Assembly: GCF_009769735.1 (NCBI RefSeq)
Contig: NZ_WSRO01000002.1
Span: 3,422,001 to 3,486,000, forward strand
Origin: Streptomyces sp. BA2
GTDB lineage: Bacteria > Actinomycetota > Actinomycetes > Streptomycetales > Streptomycetaceae
DNA length: 64,000 nucleotides
Direction of reading: 5' to 3'
Below are positions 47,196-55,589 of this stretch, piece by piece; within the stretch, counting starts at the first letter, position 1; the number at the start of each line of letters is the position of its first letter. A model generated the notes under the pieces. The model was not told where the DNA came from and searched no databases. It saw only the letters and a list, made by a program, of their open reading frames with translations. The translations under genes and the position numbers were made by a program.

Positions 47196-48440
47196 GTGGG
47201 TGCGTCGCCGACTACCAGGAGGAACGGGCCCATCGGACACGCAGACACCCTGATAGCCATGGGCGGCGCCTTTCTCGCCGCCGCCGTGCTCGCCCGCTTG
47301 GGCGGCCGCATCGGACTCCCCACCATCCCCCTCTTCATCCTGGCCGGGATCCTCCTCGGCCCTCACACTCCCGGCGTGGTCCTGCTCTCCGACCCCCACG
47401 ACCTGGAGATGCTCTCGGCGCTCGGCCTGGTGCTTCTGCTCTTCTACCTGGGCCTCGAGTTCCACATGGACGACCTCAAGACGGGCGGCCGCAAGATGGC
47501 CCTCGCCGGAGGGACGTATCTCGCGCTGAACGTCGGCGCGGGCCTCGGCTTCGGATTCGCCCTCGGCTGGGGCACCTCCGAGGCTCTGGTCCTCGCCGGG
47601 GTGCTCGGCATCTCGTCGTCGGCGATCGTCACCAAGGTGCTCGTCGACACCGGACGGCTCGGCAATCCGGAGACGAAGCCGATCCTCGGCATCATCGTCG
47701 TCGAGGACATCTTCCTGGCTCTTTATCTGGCGGCGCTGCAGCCGGTCCTTTCCGGTGCCGACAGCCTCGCCGCGGCGGTCATGGACGGCGGCAAGGCCTT
47801 CGGCTTCCTGCTGCTGCTCGCCCTCGTGGCGCGCTTCGGCACGAAGGTCGTCGGGCGTCTCATGGACACCCGCGACGACGAGCTGCTCGTCATCTCCTTC
47901 CTCGGCGCCGCGGTGTTCGTCGCCGGGGTCTCGGAGTGGTTCGGGGTCGCGGACGCCATCGGCGCGTTCATGGTCGGTCTGATGGTGGGCAGCACGGCGT
48001 CCGGCGAGCGCGTCCGCAAGCTCGTGCATCCGCTGCGGGACGCGTTCGGGGCGATCTTCTTCTTCGGCTTCGGGCTCTCGATCGACCCGGGCGACCTGCC
48101 CACGGTGCTCTGGCCGGTGCTCGCCGCCGTGGCCGTGACGCTGCTCATGAACGTCCTCGCGGGACTCGGCGCGGCGCGTATCTACGGGTTCGGGGCGGGC
48201 CCCGCGGCGAACATCTCCACCACCCTGCTCGCGCGCGGTGAGTTCGCCCTGATCCTGGCGACCATGGCGGCCACCGCGGGACTCGACGAGCGGCTCTCCC
48301 CCTTCATCGCGGGGTACGTGCTGCTGCTCGCGGTGCTCGGACCGCTGGCGGCGGGGCGCTCGCGGTGGCTGGCCCGGATCCTGCCGGGCGGGCGTGACGG
48401 CGTACAGGAGGCGGAGCCCGAGTTGTCAGGCGCTCGCTGA
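47196..48440 (+). CDS. cation:proton antiporter (CPA2/KefB type)
   Basis: An integral membrane protein of roughly 400 residues with about 12 hydrophobic segments. Family features are GRIGLPTIPLFILAGILLGP, LGLVLLLFYLGLEF, ISSSAIVTKVL and FFFGFGLSIDP. It exchanges K+ or Na+ for protons; no TrkA-N/RCK domain is fused. The first standard codon in the frame is GTG 47196, given here, but a full AGGAGG lies at 47217-47222 inside that frame, 9 bases before ATC 47232 (IGHADTLIAMGG). Homologues, as I recall, start V/MGHxDTLIA at that residue, so AUC may be the real start; ATG 47259 is the fall-back. The 3' end overlaps the phosphatase gene by 15 bp. Confidence 0.88.
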   Translation: MGASPTTRRNGPIGHADTLIAMGGAFLAAAVLARLGGRIGLPTIPLFILAGILLGPHTPGVVLLSDPHDLEMLSALGLVLLLFYLGLEFHMDDLKTGGRKMALAGGTYLALNVGAGLGFGFALGWGTSEALVLAGVLGISSSAIVTKVLVDTGRLGNPETKPILGIIVVEDIFLALYLAALQPVLSGADSLAAAVMDGGKAFGFLLLLALVARFGTKVVGRLMDTRDDELLVISFLGAAVFVAGVSEWFGVADAIGAFMVGLMVGSTASGERVRKLVHPLRDAFGAIFFFGFGLSIDPGDLPTVLWPVLAAVAVTLLMNVLAGLGAARIYGFGAGPAANISTTLLARGEFALILATMAATAGLDERLSPFIAGYVLLLAVLGPLAAGRSRWLARILPGGRDGVQEAEPELSGAR

Positions 48441-49586
48441 CGGCTCCCGGCAGATCAGGAGCAGCGCCCGGTCGTCGTTCACGTCCTTCGCGACCGCCTC
48501 GATCAGATGCCACGCGGCGCCGTGGAAGCCGCCCGCCACATAGCGGTCGGCTTCCCCGGTGAGGCGGTCGATGCCCTCGCTGATGTCGCGGTCGGAGGTC
48601 TCCACGATGCCGTCCGTGAACAGCATCAGGACGTCTCCGGGGCGCAGGAGGCCCTTCACCGGGTCGAACTGGGCCCCGTCGTAGACCCCAAGGAGCGGCC
48701 CCTCCGCGGCCTTCTCCTCCCAGCGGCCGCTGCCCGCGCTGAGCTGGAGGCCCGGCGGGTGGCCCGCCGTGAAGAGTTCGTAGTCGCCGGTCTCCAGGTC
48801 GAGGACCAGGTGGGTGGAGGTCGCGAAGCCCTCGTCCCAGTCCTGGCGCAGGAGGTAGCCGTTGGCGGCGGTCAAAAACGCGTGCGGCGGCAGCGAGCCG
48901 AGCAGGCCGCCGAAGGCGCCCGACAGGAGCAGGGCGCGGGAGCCCGCGTCCATGCCCTTGCCGGACACGTCCGTGAGGACGACCTCCAGGGTGCGGCCGC
49001 CGTTCGTGCGGGCCGCGACCACGAAGTCACCCGAGAAGGACTGGCCGCCGGCGGGCCGCAGGGCCATCTCGCGGTGCCAGCCGCGGGGCAGCTTCGGCAA
49101 CTTGCTCTGTACGCGGATACGTTCGCGCAGGTCGAACAGCATCGTTCCGCCGCCGCGCCACGGCACGCCGACCCTGCTGCGGAACTGCGCGATGATCAGC
49201 CCGAAGAATCCGCAGGCCGCGACGACGAGGACCACTCCGGGCGTGACCCGTGAGGGCCCGTCCGTGTACGGGCCGAGCTGGACGGACTCCACGATGAGCG
49301 CGGCGGCGGCCGTCGCGTACAGGCCGAGCAGGCTGGAGGGGCGAAGCAGCAGGCCGCCGGCCACGATGGGCAGGACGAGCGCGGAGGGCGAGAACCAGAC
49401 GTTGTTGACGATGGTGCAGAAGGCGATCACCGGGATGGTGACGAGCAGGCCCGCGAGCGCGATCCAGTCCGAGCCGTCGCCTCTGAAGTAGTCGACCCCG
49501 GATTTGCGCAGCCCTATGCGCGCCCGGTGGATCCGCTTCTTCATCCGGGCTGTGAACGTCTCGGCTTCCGCTCGCCTGCCTGCCAT
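48426..49586 (-). CDS. membrane-anchored PP2C (SpoIIE/RsbU type) phosphatase
   Basis: A 386-residue protein. Residues 40-140 hold several spans (IALAGLLVTIPVIAFCTIV, LVLPIVAGGLLL, GVVLVVAACGFFGLII). The phosphatase domain (about 170-385) has SFSGDF, LTDVSGKGM, TAGHPPG, LFTDGIVE and DDRALLL, with the metal-binding aspartates in place. Such enzymes dephosphorylate anti-anti-sigma factors; the partner is not in the window. No PAS, GAF or kinase domain. It converges on the antiporter gene with overlapping ends. Confidence 0.92.
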   Translation of the reverse strand: MAGRRAEAETFTARMKKRIHRARIGLRKSGVDYFRGDGSDWIALAGLLVTIPVIAFCTIVNNVWFSPSALVLPIVAGGLLLRPSSLLGLYATAAAALIVESVQLGPYTDGPSRVTPGVVLVVAACGFFGLIIAQFRSRVGVPWRGGGTMLFDLRERIRVQSKLPKLPRGWHREMALRPAGGQSFSGDFVVAARTNGGRTLEVVLTDVSGKGMDAGSRALLLSGAFGGLLGSLPPHAFLTAANGYLLRQDWDEGFATSTHLVLDLETGDYELFTAGHPPGLQLSAGSGRWEEKAAEGPLLGVYDGAQFDPVKGLLRPGDVLMLFTDGIVETSDRDISEGIDRLTGEADRYVAGGFHGAAWHLIEAVAKDVNDDRALLLICREPSASA

Positions 49587-49715
49587 TGCTCCCGGACCCT
49601 ATCCACCGTGTCAGGCACTTCGCACGGGAGGTGCCGGTTGTCCCCCGTCAGGGGCATGCTGTCAGCCCGCGAAAATCCTGTCGCTCCGCCCGCTTCACCC
49701 TGGTAGGCATGGCAT

Positions 49716-50945
49716 ATGACGACGGAATTGCGGGAGTTGCGCCAGGAAGACTGGGACGAGTACTACGGCACCCTTGAGCTCGCCTTCGGTGGCGTCGCCG
49801 AGGCGAAGGAGGAGCATGAGCTCTGGAACGCGCTGACCGAGTTCGACCGCTTCTTCGGCACCTGGGAGGGCGGGACCTGCGTCGGCACGACGGGAGCGTT
49901 CAGCTTCCGCCTCTCGGTGCCGGGCGGCTCCTTGGTGGACACGGCAGGCGTGACGATGGTCAGCGTCGCGGCGACGCACCGGCGGCGGGGAATCCTGACG
50001 TCGATGATGCGCCGCCAGCTCGACGACGTACGCGCGAAGGGCGAGCCCCTTGCCGTGCTCACGGCCTCCGAACCCGCCATCTACGGACGGTTCGGGTACG
50101 GCGCCGCGACGTTCGCGACGAAGACCGAGATCGACACGTCACGCGTGAGCCTCTCGGTGCCGTCCGGTACGGATGACGTACGCCTGCGCTACGCCAAGCC
50201 CGCCGACGTCCACGAGGCGTGCGAGGCGCTGTACGCGCGACGGGTGAGCGAGCGGCCGGGAATGCTGGCCAGGCAGCCCGGCTGGGAGCGGCTCGGCCTG
50301 CTCGACCCGGAGAGCGAGCGGCACGGCGCGTCGCCGCTGCAGTGCGTGGTCGCCGAGCGCGACGGGGAGCTCGTGGGGTACGCGCGCTTCCAGGTGAAGC
50401 CCGACTGGGACGGGGCGGGCCCCAAGGGCACGGTCCGGCTGCGCGATCTGGAGGCCGACGACCCGGTGGCGTCCGCGGCGCTGTGGCGGTTCCTCTTCGG
50501 CATCGACCTGACGTCGACGGTAGAGGCGCACAACCGCCCGGCGGACGACGCGGTGTTCCACCTTGTCTCGGACGTGCGGCGCTGCCGGCTCCAGGTGAAG
50601 GACTCCCTCCACGTACGTCTGGTGGAGGTGGGAGCCGCCCTTGAGGCACGCACCTACCGGACGCCGGTGAACCTGGTCCTTGACGTCGAGGACGCCTTCT
50701 GCCCCTGGAACGCGGGCCGTTGGCGGCTCACGGGCGACCTGAAGGGCGCGACCTGCGAGCGCACCGACGAAGACGCCGATCTCGCCCTGTCCGTACGGGA
50801 CTTGGGCTCGGCCTACCTCGGCGGCGTGTCCCTGACGTCACTGGCGGCCGCGGGCCGGGTGCGGGAACTACGGCCGGGCGCGCTGGCCGAGGCGACGACG
50901 GCCTTCGGCTCGGACGTCGCGCCGTGGCTGCCGCACGGGTTCTAG
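49716..50945 (+). CDS. Eis-type GNAT acetyltransferase
   Basis: A 409-residue protein with the three-part Eis architecture: an N-terminal GNAT domain (SVAATHRRRGILTSMMRRQL, acetyl-CoA binding; SEPAIYGRFGYGAA), a second GNAT-like domain (about 145-290), and a C-terminal sterol-carrier-like domain (VLDVEDAFCPWNAGRWRL, LRDLGSAYLGGVSLTSLAAAGRV). Mycobacterial Eis acetylates aminoglycosides and other amines; the substrate here is unknown. It stands alone and its stop shares CTAG with the convergent gene. Confidence 0.92.
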   Translation: MTTELRELRQEDWDEYYGTLELAFGGVAEAKEEHELWNALTEFDRFFGTWEGGTCVGTTGAFSFRLSVPGGSLVDTAGVTMVSVAATHRRRGILTSMMRRQLDDVRAKGEPLAVLTASEPAIYGRFGYGAATFATKTEIDTSRVSLSVPSGTDDVRLRYAKPADVHEACEALYARRVSERPGMLARQPGWERLGLLDPESERHGASPLQCVVAERDGELVGYARFQVKPDWDGAGPKGTVRLRDLEADDPVASAALWRFLFGIDLTSTVEAHNRPADDAVFHLVSDVRRCRLQVKDSLHVRLVEVGAALEARTYRTPVNLVLDVEDAFCPWNAGRWRLTGDLKGATCERTDEDADLALSVRDLGSAYLGGVSLTSLAAAGRVRELRPGALAEATTAFGSDVAPWLPHGF

Positions 50946-51172
50946 CCGGGGGCTTCGGGCGGTCCCGGCAGCGGGGCCTTGCCCTTGCGGGTGGCCAGGT
51001 ACAGGGCGATCAGCCAGCCGATGACGGAGACGCCGAGGACGAGGTTGACGACCAGGACGAGCCAGCGGTTCTCGATGCCCCGGTTGAAGGCGATGAGGGA
51101 CGGCAGCAGGAAGGCCACCAGGCTGAGCAGCGCGAACAGGGCGGCGCCCAGCAAGCCGATGCTGCCGAGCAT
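50942..51172 (-). CDS. small superinfection-immunity-like membrane protein
   Basis: A 76-residue protein with two spans (GLLGAALFALLSLVAFLLPSL and WLVLVVNLVLGVSVIGWLIALYL) and a Pro-rich tail. The segment SLIAFNRGIENRWLVLVVNLVLG...GWLIALYLA matches the widespread bacterial family named after the phage T4 Imm protein. In chromosomes the family role is unknown and need not be immunity. Its ATG (51172) lies 2 bases after the stop of the glycosylase gene, so it is coupled to it. Confidence 0.8.
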   Translation of the reverse strand: MLGSIGLLGAALFALLSLVAFLLPSLIAFNRGIENRWLVLVVNLVLGVSVIGWLIALYLATRKGKAPLPGPPEAPG

Positions 51173-51174
51173 GG

Positions 51175-52011
51175 TCAGCCGCCCTTTCGCCGGGATCGGC
51201 GGGGCCGCTGGCACTTCGGGCACCAGAAGAGATTGCGGGCGGCGAGATCGGCGGTGCGGATCTCGCCGCCACAGATGTGGCAGGGCATCGTGGCCCTGCG
51301 GTACACGTACACCTCGCCGCCGTGGTCGTCCACGCGCGGCGGGCGGCCCATCGCCTCGGGCGTGTGCTCGGGCCTGACGGTGTCGATGCGGTTGAGTCGC
51401 ACGCCCTCGCGCATCAGGGCGACCAGGTCCTCCCACATCGCCGTCCACAGGGCGGGCTTGATGTCCTTGCCCTGGGTGTACGGGTCGATGCCGTGCCGGA
51501 AGAGGACCTCGGCGCGGTAGACGTTGCCGACGCCCGCGATGACCTTCTGGTCCATGAGGAGGGCGGCGATGGTGGTGCGGCTGCGGGCGATGCGGCGGTA
51601 GGCCTTCTCCGGGTCGTCCGCTTCCCTGAGGGGGTCCGGGCCGAGGCGGGCGTGTATCGCCTGCTTCTCCTCGTCCGTGATGAGGGCGCAGGTGGTGGGG
51701 CCGCGGAGGTCGGAGTGGTACGCGTCGTTCAGCAGGCGCAGGCGGACGGTGTCCGTGGGGGGAGGGGCGGGGGTCCCGCCGAGGGCGTACTTGCCGAAGA
51801 GCCCGAGGTGGATGTGGACCCAGCCGGTGTCGGCGAAGCCCAGGAAGAGGTGCTTGCCGTGGGCTTCGGCGGTGTCCATCTCCTGACCGTTCAGGAGGGC
51901 CGCGCTGTCGGAGAACTTGCCCTGGGGGCTGGTGACGCGGAGGGGGCCTCGGCCCTGGAACCGCTCCCGGTGGTCGGCTGCCAGCCGATGAATCGTGTGC
52001 CCTTCCGGCAC
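51175..52011 (-). CDS. Fpg/Nei-family DNA glycosylase/AP lyase
   Basis: A 278-residue base-excision-repair enzyme. It begins MPEGHTIHRLA; Pro2 and Glu3 form the catalytic N-terminus after Met removal. The H2TH region contains IAGVGNVYRAEVLFRHGI, and the C-terminal zinc finger is CHICGG...CPKCQ. The TIHRLA start and the AEAHGKHLFLGF segment point to the actinobacterial Nei2 (endonuclease VIII-like) branch. It precedes the small membrane protein in a two-gene unit. Confidence 0.92.
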   Translation of the reverse strand: MPEGHTIHRLAADHRERFQGRGPLRVTSPQGKFSDSAALLNGQEMDTAEAHGKHLFLGFADTGWVHIHLGLFGKYALGGTPAPPPTDTVRLRLLNDAYHSDLRGPTTCALITDEEKQAIHARLGPDPLREADDPEKAYRRIARSRTTIAALLMDQKVIAGVGNVYRAEVLFRHGIDPYTQGKDIKPALWTAMWEDLVALMREGVRLNRIDTVRPEHTPEAMGRPPRVDDHGGEVYVYRRATMPCHICGGEIRTADLAARNLFWCPKCQRPRRSRRKGG

Positions 52012-52046
52012 GGGGTCCTCCTCGGTCGGTCAGAGCAGGGATTTTT

Positions 52047-52251
52047 CCCCAACCCCGCCCCTTCCCGAAAACCCGCTCCGGCGCGGGGGCCTCGCGTGCC
52101 GTCATCACCGGCTTCGCCGAGTTCGTCCTCAAACGCCGGACAGGCTATATCCAGCCCGGCCGGCGTTTGAGGCCATCTTGTACAGGGTCTGGGGCGGAGC
52201 CCCAGCAGGCCCCTGCGCCGAGCGGGTTTTCGGGAAGGGGCGGGGTTGGGG
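52047..52251. repeat. 205-bp nested-palindrome element, copy 2
   Basis: The outer arms at 52047-52077 and 52221-52251 are perfectly complementary over 31 bp and share the CCCCAACCCCGCCCCTTCCC core of copy 1 (43506-43675). The inner arms are CCTCAAACGCCGG (52127-52139) and CCGGCGTTTGAGG (52160-52172). It fills the gap between the glycosylase start and the end of rpiB. Confidence 0.85.
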
Positions 52252-52262
52252 ACGAAAAAGCC

Positions 52263-52748
52263 CTACTGCTGCGGGTGGCCGGCCGGGATGGGGGGCAGCT
52301 CGCCCGTCGTCTCGTACGCCGACAGCATGTCGATCCGGCGGGTGTGACGGGCCTCACCCGAGTACGGCGTCGCCAGGAAGATCTCGACGAACTTCGTCGC
52401 CTCTTCCCGCGTGTGCATCCGGCCGCCGATCGACACCACGTTCGCGTCGTTGTGCTCACGCCCGAGCGCGGCCGTCTGCTCGCTCCAGGCGAGGGCGGCC
52501 CGCACCCCCTTCACCTTGTTCGCGGCGATCTGCTCCCCGTTGCCGGAGCCCCCGATCACGATGCCGAGCGACTCGGGGTCCGCCGCCGTCTTCTCCGCGG
52601 CGCGGAGGCAGAAGGGGGGGTAGTCGTCCTGGGCGTCATAGATGTGGGGCCCGCAGTCGACGGGCTCGTGGCCGTGGCTCTTGAGCCACTCGACCAGGTG
52701 GTTCTTCAGTTCGTAGCCGGCATGATCCGAGCCGAGGTACACGCGCAT
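52263..52748 (-). CDS. rpiB: ribose-5-phosphate isomerase B
   Basis: A 161-residue RpiB interconverting ribulose-5-P and ribose-5-P. Features are YLGSDHAGYELKN, DYPPF, GGSGNGEQIAANKVKG, EHNDANV and the C-terminal GEARHTRRI. The E. coli catalytic Cys position reads Ser (GGSGNG), with the Glu of NGEQ kept, as in the Mycobacterium type that uses Glu as base. It stands alone, with about 174 bp before the next gene. Confidence 0.95.
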   Translation of the reverse strand: MRVYLGSDHAGYELKNHLVEWLKSHGHEPVDCGPHIYDAQDDYPPFCLRAAEKTAADPESLGIVIGGSGNGEQIAANKVKGVRAALAWSEQTAALGREHNDANVVSIGGRMHTREEATKFVEIFLATPYSGEARHTRRIDMLSAYETTGELPPIPAGHPQQ

Positions 52749-52799
52749 GCGACTGAGTGTGGCACGTCACGGGGCGGGTAGCGGCGTCCGGGGGCCGGA

Positions 52800-52814
52800 C
52801 CTTGGTCACCAAGG
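52800..52814. promoter_or_regulatory. 15-base palindrome upstream of the first amino-acid permease
   Basis: CCTTGGTCACCAAGG is a perfect 7-1-7 palindrome located 109 bases before the permease ATG and 52 bases before rpiB. It is a candidate operator; no known motif is recognised. Confidence 0.4.
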
Positions 52815-52922
52815 TCTGGGCCAATGGGCCGGAATATCACGATCCGGAGTCAGGACTTCCGTCACGTACACCCCTGAGTTTGAATGCGGGGGCTCGTGAC
52901 CCGAGAACTTAAGGATTCGTCC

Positions 52923-54410
52923 ATGACCTCGCAACCCTCCCTTGCGAAGGCAGACCGCAACCCCGTCAATCCTGGGGATTCGCAGTCTGGAGACACCGGC
53001 GACGGCCTCAAGGCCGGGCTGAAGAACCGCCACCTCTCCATGATCGCCATCGGTGGCGTCATCGGGGCGGGACTCTTCGTCGGCTCAAGCTCCGGCATCG
53101 CCGCCGCCGGGCCCGCCATCCTCGTGTCGTACGCCCTCGTCGGCACGATGGTCGTCCTCGTGATGCGGATGCTGGGCGAGATGGCCGCCGCACGGCCCAC
53201 CTCCGGCTCCTTCTCCACCTACGCGGACCAGGCCCTCGGCCGCTGGGCCGGTTTCTCCATCGGCTGGCTCTACTGGTTCTTCTGGGTCGTGGTGCTCGCG
53301 GTCGAGGCCACCGCCGGAGCCGTCATCCTCAACGGCTGGATACCCTCCGTCCCGCAGTGGGGCTGGGCGCTCATCGTGATGGTGGTGCTCACCGCGACGA
53401 ACCTCGTCTCGGTCGGCTCCTACGGTGAGTTCGAGTTCTGGTTCGCCGGCATCAAGGTCGTCGCCATCGGCGGCTTCGTGATCATCGGTCTGCTCGCCGT
53501 CTTCGGCGTACTGCCCGGCTCCGACAACCCCGGCGCCGGATTCGCGCACCTCACCGACGCGGGCGGATTCATGCCCAACGGCGCGGGCGCCATCCTCACC
53601 GGTGTGCTCATGGTCGTCTTCTCGTTCATGGGCTCGGAGATCGTCACCCTGGCCGCAGGTGAGTCCGAGGACCCGCAGCGCGCCGTCACCAAGGCGACGA
53701 ACAGCGTCATCTGGCGTATCGGTGTCTTCTACCTGGGCTCGATCTTCGTCGTCGTCACGCTGCTTCCGTGGGACGACAAGTCGATCCTCAAGGACGGTTC
53801 GTACGTCGCCGCGCTGAACTCGATCGGCATTCCGCACGCCGGTCAGGTCATGAACGTCATCGTCCTGACCGCCGTCCTCTCCTGCCTCAACTCCGGGCTC
53901 TACACCGCTTCCCGCATGGCCTTCTCGCTCGGCCAGCGCGGTGACGCACCCAAGGCCTTCGCGCGCACCAACTCGCGCGGTGTGCCGATGGCCGCGATCC
54001 TCGGCTCGGTCGTGTTCGGCTTCGTCGCCGTCTGGTTCAACTACCAGTGGCAGGACACCGTCTTCGACTTCCTCCTCAACTCGTCGGGCGCGGTGGCCCT
54101 CTTCGTCTGGCTGATGATCGCGTTCACGCAGCTGCGGATGCGCGGCATCATCCTGCGCGAGGAGCCGGAGAAGCTCGTCGTGAAGATGTGGCTCTTCCCG
54201 TACCTGACGTGGGTCACGATCGCGATGATCTCGTTCGTGCTCGTCTACATGCTGACCGACGAGGCCGGGCGCAAGCAGGTCCTTCTCTCGCTGCTCGCGG
54301 CGGCGTTCGTGGTCGTCTTCTCTCTCGTACGCGAGAAGGTCCGGCCCCGCGACGCCGCAGAGGCGAGTGCCGAGACCGACACGGTCGACACCGACACGGT
54401 CGACGCCTAG
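52923..54410 (+). CDS. APC-family amino-acid permease 1
   Basis: A 495-residue transporter with 12 expected spans. The AAT-subfamily opening is LKNRHLSMIAIGGVIGAGLFVGSSSGI, with MGSEIVTLAAGESEDP and SSGAVALFVWLMIAFTQLRMR. It resembles GabP-type permeases. ATG 52923 follows AAGGA by 7 bases; the longer frame to 52884 is not supported. The tail repeats TDTVDTDTVDA. It is one of three related permeases in 8 kb. Its stop overlaps the convergent kinase stop (CTAG). Confidence 0.93.
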   Translation: MTSQPSLAKADRNPVNPGDSQSGDTGDGLKAGLKNRHLSMIAIGGVIGAGLFVGSSSGIAAAGPAILVSYALVGTMVVLVMRMLGEMAAARPTSGSFSTYADQALGRWAGFSIGWLYWFFWVVVLAVEATAGAVILNGWIPSVPQWGWALIVMVVLTATNLVSVGSYGEFEFWFAGIKVVAIGGFVIIGLLAVFGVLPGSDNPGAGFAHLTDAGGFMPNGAGAILTGVLMVVFSFMGSEIVTLAAGESEDPQRAVTKATNSVIWRIGVFYLGSIFVVVTLLPWDDKSILKDGSYVAALNSIGIPHAGQVMNVIVLTAVLSCLNSGLYTASRMAFSLGQRGDAPKAFARTNSRGVPMAAILGSVVFGFVAVWFNYQWQDTVFDFLLNSSGAVALFVWLMIAFTQLRMRGIILREEPEKLVVKMWLFPYLTWVTIAMISFVLVYMLTDEAGRKQVLLSLLAAAFVVVFSLVREKVRPRDAAEASAETDTVDTDTVDA

Positions 54411-55453
54411 CCGGTCCCGTCCGACGGTGGCGCGGTCGACGTGCCCGCCACCGTCGGCGGAGGCGTGCTCGGTCCCGGCGGCCCGCCGCCGCCCGGATCG
54501 CGCGCCGTGAAGAACATGACGGCCGCCACGGCGGCCGCGACAAGCAGCACCACGGCGGTCAGCACATGCGGCCGCCAATCGGCCCGGGGCCGGTCACCGG
54601 GCCCGCGCCATGACGGCGTGGGCCTCGCGAGCACCGCCCGCAGCGCCTCCTCCACCGCGTCCAGGTCCGGTCGCGCCGCCGGGTCCTTGGCCAGGAGCGC
54701 CGAGAGGAGCGGGCGTAACCCGCTTGGTTCCGGCGGCAGTTCGGGCGCCTCGTGCAGGACCGCGACCAGCGTGTTCAGGGCCGAAGTGCGGGCGAACGGC
54801 GAGCTGCCCCGCAGCGCCGTGCAGAGCGTCGCCCCCAGGGACCAGAGGTCGGACGGCGGCCCCTGCCCGGCCCCGGAGACCCGCTCGGGAGCCATGTACT
54901 CGGGCGAGCCCACCAGCATCCCCGTCTGCGTGAGGCGGCCCGAGTCCTGGAGCGCCGCGATGCCGAAGTCCGTGAGGACGACCCGGCCGGCAGGTCCTCC
55001 CTGGCCGAGCAGGACGTTCTCCGGCTTGATGTCACGGTGCACGACACCCGCCGCGTGCACCCTCCGCAGCGCCGCCACCAGGGCGAGGCCGACGCGCGCC
55101 GCCGCGTGCTCGTCCAGGGGCCCCTCGTCGTCGACGTACCGGGCGAGCGAGCGGGCGTCGACCAGCTCCATGACGATCCAGAGGCGGCCGTCCTCCTCGA
55201 CGACGTCATAGACGCGTACGACACCGGGGTGATCGATCCGCGCGCTGGCCCGCGCCTCGCGCAGCGCGCGTTCTCTGCGGACGCGCCCTTCCTCCGTCTC
55301 GGGGCCTTCGAAGGCCCCCTCGACCCGCATCTCCTTCACCGCCACGCGGCGGTCGAGGAGTTCGTCGGCCGCGCGCCAGACGCGGCCCATGCCGCCCTGG
55401 CCGATGACGTCGAGCAGGCGATAACGGCCCGCCACCACGCGAAGCTCCGGCAT
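54407..55453 (-). CDS. membrane-anchored Ser/Thr protein kinase
   Basis: A 348-residue Hanks kinase. Features are YRLLDVIGQGGMGRVWRA, VAVKEM, HRDIKPENVLL, LTDFGIA, GSPEYMAPERV; all key catalytic residues are present. After residue 270 a Pro/Arg linker leads to one span (HVLTAVVLLVAAAVAAVMFF) and a short outer Pro/Gly/Thr tail of about 35 residues with no sensor domain. It probably phosphorylates soluble targets. It is divergent from the FAD oxidase gene. Confidence 0.93.
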   Translation of the reverse strand: MPELRVVAGRYRLLDVIGQGGMGRVWRAADELLDRRVAVKEMRVEGAFEGPETEEGRVRRERALREARASARIDHPGVVRVYDVVEEDGRLWIVMELVDARSLARYVDDEGPLDEHAAARVGLALVAALRRVHAAGVVHRDIKPENVLLGQGGPAGRVVLTDFGIAALQDSGRLTQTGMLVGSPEYMAPERVSGAGQGPPSDLWSLGATLCTALRGSSPFARTSALNTLVAVLHEAPELPPEPSGLRPLLSALLAKDPAARPDLDAVEEALRAVLARPTPSWRGPGDRPRADWRPHVLTAVVLLVAAAVAAVMFFTARDPGGGGPPGPSTPPPTVAGTSTAPPSDGTG

Positions 55454-55589
55454 GGGTTCACCCCCAACCTCCTTTCATGACAGCACCTCGGCAGAGGTCC
55501 GGAAAACTTGACGGCGGATGTCAGGTTTTACGGGGAGGCTCTGACGCGTCAGCAGCCCTTCTTTCAGCAGCACTTCTTGGAGGATCACC

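Noticed and set aside
50942..51172. A phage immunity gene marking a prophage
   Set aside because: The Imm-like family is widespread in chromosomes and no phage gene is nearby.
53085..54578. A 497-residue minus-strand frame opposite permease 1, and similar ones opposite permeases 2 and 3
   Set aside because: Asp/His/Arg-rich low-complexity products, typical of the strand opposite membrane-protein genes in high-GC DNA.
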